A stretch of DNA of 64,000 nucleotides. Source: Fluviicola chungangensis (GTDB lineage Bacteria > Bacteroidota > Bacteroidia > Flavobacteriales_D > Crocinitomicaceae). The position numbers were made by a program, and so were the translations under genes. Shown here in pieces: positions 8,767 through 17,140 of the stretch; position 1 is the first letter of the stretch, and each line of letters begins with the position of its first letter. The stretch spans positions 1 through 64,000 of the forward strand of contig NZ_VLPL01000007.1 of NCBI RefSeq assembly GCF_007558725.1, written 5' to 3'. The notes under the pieces were generated by a model that was given only the letters and a program-made list of their open reading frames with translations, searched no databases and was not told where the DNA came from.

Positions 8767-9561
8767 ATGAAACAATATCACGATTTATTACAACACATTT
8801 TAGACAAGGGAACATTCAAAGGAGACCGAACAGGTACAGGTACTTTATCTACTTTCGGATACCAGATGCGTTTCAATTTGGAAGATGGTTTCCCTGTCCT
8901 GACAACCAAAAAGTTGCACCTGCGTTCGATCATTCATGAGTTGTTGTGGTTTCTCCAGGGAGATACAAATATCCGATACCTGAAAGACAACAAGGTGTCT
9001 ATTTGGGATGAGTGGGCAGATGAAAACGGCGATTTAGGTCCGGTTTACGGGTATCAATGGCGTTCATGGCCTACTCCTGATGGCGGATCGATCGACCAGA
9101 TTTCCAACCTGATAGAGCAAATTAAAAAAAATCCGAATTCCCGCAGACTGATCGTAAACGCATGGAATGTAGCTTACGTAGATAACATGGCACTTCCTCC
9201 CTGCCACACGATGTTCCAATTTTATGTGGCCGAGGGGAAATTAAGCTGCCAATTGTATCAACGATCAGCTGACACATTTTTGGGTGTTCCGTTCAATATT
9301 GCTTCTTATGCATTGCTGACAATGATGGTTGCACAGGTTTGTGATCTGAAACCGGGAGAATTCATTCATACACTTGGAGACGCGCATTTGTATACCAATC
9401 ATCTGGACCAGGCAAAATTGCAATTGGAACGTGATTTCAGACCGCTTCCAACGATGAAGATCAATCCGAATGTAAAAGACATTTTCGGATTCAAATACGA
9501 AGATTTTGAATTATTGAATTACGATCCGCATCCGCATATTAAAGCGGCCGTAGCCGTATAA
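8767..9561 (+). CDS. thyA: Thymidylate synthase
   Basis: This 264-residue protein has the same length as E. coli ThyA. It makes dTMP from dUMP using methylene-tetrahydrofolate in the cytosol. Visible family features are GDRTGTGT near residues 19-26 (phosphate loop), WDEWAD, the catalytic cysteine in LPPCH at about residue 146, [18 protein letters not shown], and the HIKAAVAV C-terminus with the terminal valine typical of the family. It stands alone as a single gene followed by a long palindromic terminator shared with the convergent recQ gene. Its start is followed immediately by the conserved [12 protein letters not shown], so the start is secure. Confidence 0.97.
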   Translation: MKQYHDLLQHILDKGTFKGDRTGTGTLSTFGYQMRFNLEDGFPVLTTKKLHLRSIIHELLWFLQGDTNIRYLKDNKVSIWDEWADENGDLGPVYGYQWRSWPTPDGGSIDQISNLIEQIKKNPNSRRLIVNAWNVAYVDNMALPPCHTMFQFYVAEGKLSCQLYQRSADTFLGVPFNIASYALLTMMVAQVCDLKPGEFIHTLGDAHLYTNHLDQAKLQLERDFRPLPTMKINPNVKDIFGFKYEDFELLNYDPHPHIKAAVAV

Positions 9562-9580
9562 AATAATTTGTTACCGATAT

Positions 9581-9622
9581 AAAACACGTAGGGGCGCGAT
9601 TAATCGCGCCCCTACGTGTTTT
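9581..9622. terminator. Perfect 42-bp palindrome between thyA and recQ
   Basis: The sequence is self-complementary over its whole length: AAAACACGTAGGGGCGCGAT at the left is mirrored at the right, meeting at GATTAATC. The A-tract on one side and T-tract on the other make it a bidirectional terminator for the convergent genes thyA and recQ. It belongs to the ATTAAT-centred family found also at 38441 and 39293. Confidence 0.85.
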
Positions 9623-9630
9623 ATTATAAA

Positions 9631-11811
9631 TCAATTCGCCATTTCACTCATAAACTTGATGCGCATCAATCGCAATTCTTCTTCGGTATAATCCCCGTCA
9701 AATTCATGATAAGCTGTTGCCAAATCGTCTGTTTCTGCCTCCGAGAAATATTCATAAATCTCTTCCTGGTTATCCGCATCCAGAATATCGTCGATGTAAT
9801 AATTGATATTTACCCTTGTTCCGGAAGAAACAATTGCTTCAATCTCTTCAATTACTTCATCCATTGATTTACCCTGTGCTCTTCCGATATCTTCCAAAGG
9901 CAATTTCCGATCGATATTTTGGATCAACTGTACTTTCAACACGGATTTATTGATCAGCGATTTCACTACCAGATCCTGTGGCCTGTCGATATCATTTTCT
10001 TCCACATATTGTTGAATCATTTCGATGAAAGGCTGACCGTATCGCTGTGCTTTTCCGGCACCGACACCCTGACAATTCGTCAATTCATCTATCGTAATCG
10101 GATATTGAAAGCACATGTCTTTCAAAGTCGGTTCCTGGAAAATAACGAATGGCGGAATGTTATTCTGTTTTGATAACGATTTTCTCAGGTCAATCAACAT
10201 TTCATAAAGGACCTCATCAAAAGCACCGCCTTTTCCCGGAGCAACGATTCCATCCTCTTCGTCAGAAGCCGAATAATCGTGTTGCTTCAACAAGGTAAAC
10301 GAAACCGGATTCGCTAAAAACGCTTTTCCCTTTTCCGTAAACTTCAGTGTTCCGTAGGTTTCGATGTCCTTGTAAAGCAGTCCTGCCACGACTGTTTGCC
10401 GGATCACCGCATTCCAAAAATGTTCGTCGTGATCTTTTCCAATCCCGAATAAAGGAGCCTGGTCATGACGGTAGCTTTTAATCTCAGCTGTTACACCCCC
10501 CGAAAGGAAAGCACAAACGTGTTTCGATTTTTGCTGTTCTTGCAGAAAATCAACTACCTGGAGCAGTTGATGCACAAATTCTTTGCCTTCCAGTTTTTCC
10601 CTCGGATGCTTGCAATTGTCACACATTTCATTGCATTGCTTTTCATCAAACACCTCTCCGAAATAATGCAAAATAAATTTTCGTCTGCAAACAGATGTTT
10701 CAGAATAAGAAACAATTTCACTCAGTAACTGTTTCCCGATTTCTTGTTCTGCAACCGGTTTTCCCTGAAGGAATTTTTCCAGTTTTTCAATATCTTTGTA
10801 TGAATAGAACGTGATACATTCTCCAACACCTCCGTCGCGGCCGGCCCTACCCGTTTCCTGGTAATAACTTTCCAGCGATTTAGGAATATCGTGATGAATG
10901 ACAAAGCGAACATCCGGTTTATCAATTCCCATCCCGAAAGCAATGGTCGCAACGATGACATCCACTTCTTCCATCAGGAACATGTCCTGGTGTTTCGCCC
11001 GCGTAGTTGCATCCAAGCCCGCATGATATGCCAAAGCATTGATCCCGTTGACTTGAAGCAATTCAGCCATTTCTTCTACTTTTTTCCTGGAAAGGCAGTA
11101 AATGATCCCGGATTTCCCCTGTCGCTGGCGGATGTATTTAATGATTTCCTTTTCCACATCCCGCTTCGCCCGGATTTCATAATACAGATTGTCCCTGTTG
11201 AATGACGACTTGTACAATGTCGCATCCATCATATTGAGATTTTTCTGAATATCTGCCTGAACTTTCGGAGTTGCTGTAGCCGTTAGCGCAATAATCGCCA
11301 CGTCCGAGATCTTCTCAAAAATTTCGCGTAATCGGCGGTATTCCGGACGAAAATCATGCCCCCACTCAGAAATACAATGCGCTTCATCGATTGCAAAGAA
11401 TGAAATAGGTACGGAAGTTAAGAAGTCTATATTTTCTTGTTTGGTAAGCGATTCGGGGGCAACGTATAATAATTTTGTTCTCCCGGCAAGGATATCGTCT
11501 TTCACCCGGTTAATTTCCGTTTTACTGAGAGACGAATTCAAAAAATGGGCAACCGAATTATGGTCGCTCACATTGCGGATCGCATCTACCTGATTTTTCA
11601 TCAGTGCAATCAACGGAGAAACTACAATAGCCGTACCTTCTGATAATAATGCCGGAAGCTGATAACAAAGAGACTTCCCACCACCGGTAGGCATAATGAC
11701 GAACGTGTTCTTTTTTTGTAACACATTGGTGATTATATTTTCCTGTTGTCCCTTAAATTGATCAAAACCAAAAAATGTCCTAAGTGCTTCCTTTAGATCA
11801 TTCTGATCCAT
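9631..11811 (-). CDS. recQ: ATP-dependent DNA helicase RecQ
   Basis: A 726-residue RecQ. In order: motif 0 (QFKGQQENII), Walker A in MPTGGGKSLCYQLP (residues ~40-53), the DEAH box in FAIDEAHCISEWGHDFRPEY, the helicase-C motif QETGRAGRDG near residue 320, a zinc site with cysteines in SVCRRKFILHYFGE and CNEMCDNC, an RQC winged-helix region, and an HRDC domain near 525-600. A further ~125-residue acidic C-terminal extension follows, common in Bacteroidota homologues. It unwinds DNA 3'-5' in recombination and fork repair. It is monocistronic and convergent with thyA. Upstream, a 270-bp gap separates it from divergent tatC. Confidence 0.96.
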   Translation of the reverse strand: MDQNDLKEALRTFFGFDQFKGQQENIITNVLQKKNTFVIMPTGGGKSLCYQLPALLSEGTAIVVSPLIALMKNQVDAIRNVSDHNSVAHFLNSSLSKTEINRVKDDILAGRTKLLYVAPESLTKQENIDFLTSVPISFFAIDEAHCISEWGHDFRPEYRRLREIFEKISDVAIIALTATATPKVQADIQKNLNMMDATLYKSSFNRDNLYYEIRAKRDVEKEIIKYIRQRQGKSGIIYCLSRKKVEEMAELLQVNGINALAYHAGLDATTRAKHQDMFLMEEVDVIVATIAFGMGIDKPDVRFVIHHDIPKSLESYYQETGRAGRDGGVGECITFYSYKDIEKLEKFLQGKPVAEQEIGKQLLSEIVSYSETSVCRRKFILHYFGEVFDEKQCNEMCDNCKHPREKLEGKEFVHQLLQVVDFLQEQQKSKHVCAFLSGGVTAEIKSYRHDQAPLFGIGKDHDEHFWNAVIRQTVVAGLLYKDIETYGTLKFTEKGKAFLANPVSFTLLKQHDYSASDEEDGIVAPGKGGAFDEVLYEMLIDLRKSLSKQNNIPPFVIFQEPTLKDMCFQYPITIDELTNCQGVGAGKAQRYGQPFIEMIQQYVEENDIDRPQDLVVKSLINKSVLKVQLIQNIDRKLPLEDIGRAQGKSMDEVIEEIEAIVSSGTRVNINYYIDDILDADNQEEIYEYFSEAETDDLATAYHEFDGDYTEEELRLMRIKFMSEMAN

Positions 11812-12066
11812 AAAGTTTGAATATTAGAGGATTACCTAAATTAATAAATCGAAATTACAGATAATAAAACGCAAAGGCGCTATAAAATCGGCAACTACAC
11901 TAAAATACAAGATAAATCAATAAAAAACAACTACTAAGCTTCCCATGATCCTAAAAATTGCGGCTTTTTAATAAAAAAAGAGGGAGATTTACAGGTCATT
12001 TCAAAGAATTTCATCACTTAACAACGGTTATTAACATTTCAATCCCTGAAAATTTTGATGAATTAT

Positions 12067-12074
12067 TAACTTTG
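12067..12074 (+). promoter_or_regulatory. Promoter -7 box (TAACTTTG) for tatC
   Basis: It matches the Bacteroidota -7 consensus TAnnTTTG. Transcription would begin around 12080, only a few bases before the ATG at 12084, so the message would be nearly leaderless unless the second ATG at 12102 is used. The rest of the 11812-12066 gap is AT-rich with no other feature seen. Confidence 0.6.
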
Positions 12075-12083
12075 CGCCATAGT

Positions 12084-12881
12084 ATGGAAGAAGAAAAAAA
12101 TATGTCATTCTTACAACATCTCGAGGAATTGAGATGGAGACTGGTTCGAAGCGCAGCTGTAATCATTGTGTTGGCTATTGTAATTTGGTGGAATCAGGAC
12201 TGGATCATGAGGCATGTTTTCCTTTCAATGAGTCAACCCGACTTCTTCACCTTTCATTTCTTTTGCACCTATATGGATTTTATGTGCGTAGAAGAGATTC
12301 CGATTAATTTCCAGTCGACAACCATGGGAGGACAGTTCTCCTATGCTTTATGGATGAGCTTCTTAGGAGGAGTTGTGGTTGGGTTCCCATTTATCTTCTA
12401 TCAATTGTGGTCATTCGTAAAACCGGGATTGAAACAAAATGAAAAGAAAATGGTGAAAGGTATCGTGTTTTATGTAAGCCTTCTTTTTTTCCTGGGAATC
12501 CTGTTCGGTTATTTCATTGTAGCCCCCATGAGTGTTCAATTCTTCGGTACATACCAAATTACCAAAGAGATCAAGAATGATTTTACCATTAATTCGTATA
12601 TGAGTACTGTTCTTTCAACTGTATTCTATTCCGGATTGTTCTTCCTGCTTCCTATTTTGGCATATTTACTGGGAAAACTGGGGATTGTTTCTTCGGGTTT
12701 TCTGACCAAATACCGCAAGCACTCGATAGTTGTGGTGTTAATTTTAGCAGCGATCATTACCCCTCCGGATATCATTTCCCAGGTGATTGTAAGTCTTCCG
12801 ATTCTGCTTTTGTATGAGATCGGGATTTTTGTGGTGAAACGCGTTGAAAAATCACGTTTAAAGGACGAAATAAACGGGTAA
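12084..12881 (+). CDS. tatC: Twin-arginine translocase subunit TatC
   Basis: The ATG at 12084 (MEEEKN) or 12102 (MSFLQHLEELRWRL) is the true start; the frame extends upstream to 11958 but that part precedes the promoter box. The motif FLQHLEELRWRL is the conserved cytoplasmic N-terminus of TatC, followed by six hydrophobic helices and FVKPGLKQNEKK, another family landmark. TatC is the receptor of the Tat pathway, which moves folded proteins across the inner membrane. No tatA/B gene is adjacent. The 255-residue length is normal. A long periplasmic loop between helices 1 and 2 carries two cysteine pairs (FFCTYMDFMC). Confidence 0.94.
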   Translation: MEEEKNMSFLQHLEELRWRLVRSAAVIIVLAIVIWWNQDWIMRHVFLSMSQPDFFTFHFFCTYMDFMCVEEIPINFQSTTMGGQFSYALWMSFLGGVVVGFPFIFYQLWSFVKPGLKQNEKKMVKGIVFYVSLLFFLGILFGYFIVAPMSVQFFGTYQITKEIKNDFTINSYMSTVLSTVFYSGLFFLLPILAYLLGKLGIVSSGFLTKYRKHSIVVVLILAAIITPPDIISQVIVSLPILLLYEIGIFVVKRVEKSRLKDEING

Positions 12882-12929
12882 TTCCTATCTTGTTTTTACT
12901 CCGAGTTTTTCTTAGTTTTACGCCCATCT

Positions 12930-15389
12930 ATGTTTAAGCTAAGAATTCTATTTCTACTCTGCCTGACTCACAGCTTTGTCTATTCTCAACAGACAAAAGT
13001 TTCCGGTCGTGTTATTGATGCAGAGACAGGAGAAGGAATACCAGATGTGAGGGTCCAGTTTCAATACTCAAAAATCGGGACCCTAACTGACAGCCTTGGC
13101 TTTTATACGCTTCAAACGTATTACGCAACAGACAGTATCACTTATCTGATGCCCGAATTCAACCTGGTAACCAAGTCCGTTAAGAAGGACCAGGAACAGG
13201 TCATTGATGTAAAACTAACCGAAGCAATCATGGACATCACGGAAGTAACTGTGAAACCACCCGATGAATTCCCTTCGACCACAATGCATAAAAAGGTAAT
13301 TGCTCACAAAGATGCGAACAACAAGGAAAAATTAAGCTCTTACGAATACGAACTATACAACAAGATCCAGATCGACCTCAATAACATCGGGGATAAATTC
13401 AAAGACCGGGACATTGTAAAACGACTTGATGTGGTGATGGACTACCTGGATTCCATTGACGGCGGAAAAACCTATTTACCGGTCATTTTATCCGAAAACA
13501 TTTCCCAGTTCAGTTATAAGAACAATCCCAAAAAGAAGCGGGAATTCGTTTCTGCAACGCGGATTTCCGGAATTGAGAACCTCCAGTTGAACCAGTTTCT
13601 GGGAGAAATGTACCTGGATTTCAACATTTATGACAATTACCTGAACATTTTTCAAAAAGCCTTTGTTAGTCCGGTAGCGAATTTTGCCCGCAATTACTAC
13701 AAGTTCTACCTGGAAGACAGTATGTTCATTGACAACAACTGGTGCTATAAATTGCGTTTTACTCCAAAGAGAACTGGTGATATGACTTTTGAAGGGGAAA
13801 TGTGGATCAATGACACGACCTATGCGGTAAAATTATTTAAAGCAAAATTATCTCCCTGGGCCAATATCAATTACGTGCAGGATCTGTACATGGAACACCA
13901 TTTTGACCAGGTAATGCCGGAAGTATGGATGTTGACCGAAGAAAAAATGATCCTGGACCTGAAGGTCACGAAAGGAACCAAATTATATGGTTTCTACGGT
14001 CGGAAATACTCTTCCAGGAGAAATTTTGTCATCAACAAAGACCGGCCTGATGATTTTTACAAAAGTGATTTCACTGTTGAATTCGCCGACAGCGCCAAAA
14101 TCAGGAGCAAAGCCTACTGGATAGCGCACCGGCACGTTCCGCTCAACGATCAGGAAAATGGAATTGATAATATGGTGGATTCTTTGAACCAGGACCCCTT
14201 TTTCAAGTTCCTGAAGAATTCCACATACATGCTCGCTTCGGGGTATTACCCGATCGGAAAAATTGAATTGGGCTCTATCTATTCACTTTTTTCCGTTAAC
14301 CCGGTGGAGAAATTCCGAACAGGACTGGCCATTCGTACCTCCAATGCTTTCTCCAAACGGATCGAGTTCGGAGGCAGATTGTATTACGGGTTCGGGGATA
14401 AGCGATTCAAATACGGGTTAACTACCCGTATCAATATTACACCTAAAAAACGGGGACTCCTGATTTTATACGGAAACAGGGATATTGAACAGATTGGTAT
14501 TTCACCCACTGCAGCCGCGGTCGGATCGACATTCAGTTCTCTCTTGAGGACAGGTCCCTTGGACAAACTCACTTTTGTTGACAAAGCCGGTATTAATCTG
14601 GAGAAGGACTTCGGAAAGGACTTTGTGATCTTCGGTGGATTTGAATGGAAAGAATACACTCCATTGGGGCTTGCCACTTACGAACATCGCAATGAATACG
14701 GAGGATTGGATACGATCAGGCACGTCCAAAGCTCTGAAGTTACCTTGCGTTTCAGATGGTGTAAAGACGAAGAATTCATTTCAGGGAACTTTGACCGTAC
14801 AACTCTTCCTTCCAAATATCCCATTTTATCCATCCAGGGAATTTTCGGAATCAAAGGCGTTTTCGGAAGTGATTACAACTACCAGAAACTGGAATTTGCG
14901 ATGGAACACAACCGCAATGTGGGCGTTTTGGGACGATTGCGTTACGGAATAAATACCGGTGTGGTTTTGGGAACAGTTGCATATCCTTTCCTGAAAGTTC
15001 ACGAAGGAAGTCAATCTTATTGGTTGTACACCAACGCATTCAACCGCATGTCTTATTTTGAATTCATCTCCGACCGTTATGTTGGCGGATTTATTGAGCA
15101 ACATTGGCAAGGATTGTTATTTGACCGCATCCCATTGATCAAAAAACTGAAATGGAGATTGGTGACATCCGGTCGAATAACCTACGGAGCCATTAGTCAA
15201 CGACACAATGATGTGATGATCATCCCTTCTTTTACCAAGCAATTCGGAGCAGTTCCTTATGCAGAAGCAGCTGTGGGAATTGAGAATATTTTTAAATTAG
15301 GCCGCGTAGACCTGGTTTGGAGAATTACACACCTTGCTCCGGGAATTCCTCCATTGGGAATCCGGGCACGCTGGTCTTTTGCTTTTTAA
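12930..15389 (+). CDS. DUF5686 family outer-membrane protein with carboxypeptidase-regulatory-like domain
   Basis: 819 residues. A signal peptide (LLCLTHSFVYSQQ) is followed by a carboxypeptidase-D regulatory-like beta sandwich (TKVSGRVIDAETGEGIPDV, residues ~20-110). A long region typical of DUF5686 follows and ends in a beta-barrel-like half with alternating aromatic strands up to a C-terminal phenylalanine (RARWSFAF), as in outer-membrane barrels. Proteins of this type are abundant in Bacteroidota and are thought to sit in the outer membrane; the substrate is unknown. It begins 48 bp after tatC on the same strand and could be co-transcribed. The next gene, lptB, is separated by a repeat array. 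Confidence 0.8.
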   Translation: MFKLRILFLLCLTHSFVYSQQTKVSGRVIDAETGEGIPDVRVQFQYSKIGTLTDSLGFYTLQTYYATDSITYLMPEFNLVTKSVKKDQEQVIDVKLTEAIMDITEVTVKPPDEFPSTTMHKKVIAHKDANNKEKLSSYEYELYNKIQIDLNNIGDKFKDRDIVKRLDVVMDYLDSIDGGKTYLPVILSENISQFSYKNNPKKKREFVSATRISGIENLQLNQFLGEMYLDFNIYDNYLNIFQKAFVSPVANFARNYYKFYLEDSMFIDNNWCYKLRFTPKRTGDMTFEGEMWINDTTYAVKLFKAKLSPWANINYVQDLYMEHHFDQVMPEVWMLTEEKMILDLKVTKGTKLYGFYGRKYSSRRNFVINKDRPDDFYKSDFTVEFADSAKIRSKAYWIAHRHVPLNDQENGIDNMVDSLNQDPFFKFLKNSTYMLASGYYPIGKIELGSIYSLFSVNPVEKFRTGLAIRTSNAFSKRIEFGGRLYYGFGDKRFKYGLTTRINITPKKRGLLILYGNRDIEQIGISPTAAAVGSTFSSLLRTGPLDKLTFVDKAGINLEKDFGKDFVIFGGFEWKEYTPLGLATYEHRNEYGGLDTIRHVQSSEVTLRFRWCKDEEFISGNFDRTTLPSKYPILSIQGIFGIKGVFGSDYNYQKLEFAMEHNRNVGVLGRLRYGINTGVVLGTVAYPFLKVHEGSQSYWLYTNAFNRMSYFEFISDRYVGGFIEQHWQGLLFDRIPLIKKLKWRLVTSGRITYGAISQRHNDVMIIPSFTKQFGAVPYAEAAVGIENIFKLGRVDLVWRITHLAPGIPPLGIRARWSFAF

Positions 15390-15480
15390 GAACGTTCAAA
15401 GAATTCAATAGTCGAAAATCCGATGGTTATCGGTATCAAAATATTGGCTCTCAGCAGTTGCAATCCAAGTTACAAATTAT

Positions 15481-15705
15481 CCTAAATTACTGCCGCACTA
15501 ACGTTTGTTGTAATTTACTCTTCAAAAGCTTCGCCGTCCTAAATTACTGCCGCACAACGTTTGTTGTAATTTACTCTTCAAAAGCTTCGCCGTCCTAAAT
15601 TACTGCCGCACTAACGTTTGTTGTAATTTACTCTTCAAAAGCTTCGCCGTCCTAAATTACTGCCGCACTAACGTTTGTTGTAATTTACTCTTCAAAAGCT
15701 TCGCT
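15481..15705. repeat. Four tandem copies of a 57-bp repeat upstream of lptB
   Basis: Units begin at 15481, 15538 (one base shorter), 15594 and 15651 and are otherwise nearly identical. Each reads CCTAAATTACTGCCGCAC, then TAACGTTTGTTGTAATTT, then ACTCTTCAAAAGCTTCGC. Within each unit AAATTAC pairs with GTAATTT, giving a hairpin. The last copy runs into TTTTTCTTCTTATTTTCG, which is both a T-tract and a promoter-like box just before the lptB start. A diverged two-copy version lies at 43584-43696. The preceding 15390-15480 stretch shows nothing else. Confidence 0.9.
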
Positions 15706-15726
15706 TTTTCTTCTTATTTTCGCAAG

Positions 15727-16461
15727 GTGAAATTACATACGCACGATATTAAAAAGACCTACAAAGGCCGAAACGTCGTAAAAGGAGTTACGATCGAAGT
15801 AAATCAGGGTGAAATTGTTGGTTTACTGGGTCCGAACGGAGCCGGGAAAACGACTTCTTTCTACATGATGGTAGGATTGGTAAAACCGGACGAAGGTCAT
15901 GTATTCCTGGATGATTTGGAAATCACACACTATCCGATGTACAAACGCTCTCAACTGGGAATCGGGTATCTTCCGCAGGAAGTTTCCGTCTTCCGTAAAT
16001 TAAGCGTAGAAGACAACATCCTGTCCATCCTGGAACTTTCCGATTTGACAAAAGTTGAACGAAAAGAGAAAATGGAACAATTACTGGAAGAGTTCAGCTT
16101 GACAAAAGTTCGAAAAAACCTCGGGAACAGGCTTTCCGGAGGAGAAAAAAGAAGAACCGAGATCGCGCGTGCATTGGCCACCAACCCGAAATTTGTTTTA
16201 CTGGATGAGCCATTTGCCGGGGTAGATCCGATTGCGGTGGAAGACATTCAAAGCATTGTTTCAGATCTGCGCAAGCGCAATATCGGGATCCTGATCACGG
16301 ACCACAACGTACAAGAGACACTCTCTATTACTGACAGAGCATATTTGTTATTTGAAGGAAGTATTTTGAAATCCGGAACAGCGGAAGAACTGGCTTCAGA
16401 CGAACAGGTGCGCAAGGTTTACCTCGGTCAAAATTTTGTGCTACGCACGAAAAACGGATAG
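15727..16461 (+). CDS. lptB: LPS-export ABC transporter ATPase LptB
   Basis: A 244-residue ABC ATPase starting at GTG 15727. Walker A is [15 protein letters not shown], the Q-loop is [17 protein letters not shown], the signature is [17 protein letters not shown], Walker B is [15 protein letters not shown], and the switch histidine is in [27 protein letters not shown] and [13 protein letters not shown] are diagnostic of LptB rather than generic ABC proteins. It powers LptFG to extract lipopolysaccharide from the inner membrane. No other lpt gene is adjacent. The start sits a few bases after a TATTTTCG promoter-like box, so the leader is very short, and the 57-bp repeat array lies directly upstream. 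Confidence 0.93.
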   Translation: MKLHTHDIKKTYKGRNVVKGVTIEVNQGEIVGLLGPNGAGKTTSFYMMVGLVKPDEGHVFLDDLEITHYPMYKRSQLGIGYLPQEVSVFRKLSVEDNILSILELSDLTKVERKEKMEQLLEEFSLTKVRKNLGNRLSGGEKRRTEIARALATNPKFVLLDEPFAGVDPIAVEDIQSIVSDLRKRNIGILITDHNVQETLSITDRAYLLFEGSILKSGTAEELASDEQVRKVYLGQNFVLRTKNG

Positions 16462-16466
16462 ATATA

Positions 16467-16496
16467 AAAAAAGCCTCCGTGGGAAGAGACTTTTGG
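16467..16496. terminator. Probable terminator between lptB and the small lipoprotein gene
   Basis: AAAAGCCTC pairs with GAGACTTTT (one mismatch) around a short loop, flanked by an A-run on the left and a T-rich stretch on the right. It could stop transcription from both convergent genes. Confidence 0.55.
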
Positions 16497-16505
16497 TTTG
16501 TTTCG

Positions 16506-16643
16506 TTATTTAGATGCTAAATCAGCGTTTTCAGCGTTGTTAACACTTCCATAAGCATCACAATGTCCTCTGGAGGATCCGCAAGATGCTAAAACTACCG
16601 CTAAGAAAGCAGCCATAGCTGCGTAGGCAAAAAATTTCTTCAT
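16506..16643 (-). CDS. Tiny lipoprotein, 45 aa
   Basis: A short frame from ATG at 16643 to TAA at 16506. The protein starts MKKFFAYAAMAAFLAVVLAS and then has a lipobox cysteine (LASC) followed by GSSRGHCDAYGSVNN. The signal sequence and lipobox are textbook, so a lipoprotein with a mature part of about 25 residues is likely. A second, similar gene lies at 16864-16989; both mature parts share C-D-A-Y. This is too short for routine gene callers. Function unknown; tiny lipoproteins with a CDAYG motif may be widespread in the phylum, but I cannot verify that here. Confidence 0.7.
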   Translation of the reverse strand: MKKFFAYAAMAAFLAVVLASCGSSRGHCDAYGSVNNAENADLASK

Positions 16644-16863
16644 AGTTACTGCTTGTTTTTTAGTTTACTAGTTGTTGTTCGAATTACAAATCTATTATTT
16701 TTTAACGTTAGTTTGCATAAATATTATTCACATTCCAAATTTTTATCATGTGGATTAGTTGTGATTTAATTTAAAAACGCACTTTTTTTTTAACGTTACA
16801 CTTCTTCAAAAATTACCAAAGCTACTGTTTATCTGCGTTCCGGGTAGAATACCCCTTAAACAG

Positions 16864-16989
16864 TTAATGATCGGCTTTTTCTGTTTGGCTCATTCCGTTA
16901 TATGCGTCACAATTTGCTTTTGTCCTACAGGATGTGCTCACCAGGAGAACAACTAGCACTGCAGCAAAAATTCCAAGGATCTTCTTCAT
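16864..16989 (-). CDS. Tiny lipoprotein paralogue, 41 aa
   Basis: ATG at 16989 to TAA at 16864. The sequence is MKKILGIFAAVLVVLLVSTS, then lipobox cysteine 21 (STSC), then RTKANCDAYNGMSQTEKADH. It shares the MKK-signal-lipobox-CDAY-short acidic tail layout with the 45-aa protein at 16506-16643, including the ENADLAS / TEKADH ending, so the two appear to be paralogues in tandem. Mature length is about 21 residues. The gap 16644-16863 between the two is AT-rich, with long T/A runs and no other feature seen. Confidence 0.65.
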   Translation of the reverse strand: MKKILGIFAAVLVVLLVSTSCRTKANCDAYNGMSQTEKADH

Positions 16990-17140
16990 AATCTTTCCTT
17001 TAATGGTTGACACTCATTGTATCTTCTATACAAACTTACTACTTTCAGCGTTATATTAAAGGATATTCCACAATTTTGTGAAAGGAAACAGTTGAAATTA
17101 AAGCATTTAACAGACTAACTGAAACTAAAAGGTATAAAAA

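Noticed and set aside
11958-12083. Longer tatC N-terminus
   Set aside because: The extra 42 codons precede the TAACTTTG promoter box and are not TatC-like.
15317-15598. 93-codon frame across the 57-bp repeats
   Set aside because: It starts inside the DUF5686 gene in another frame and reads through non-coding tandem repeats; one unit has a 1-bp deletion, so no repeat frame is maintained.
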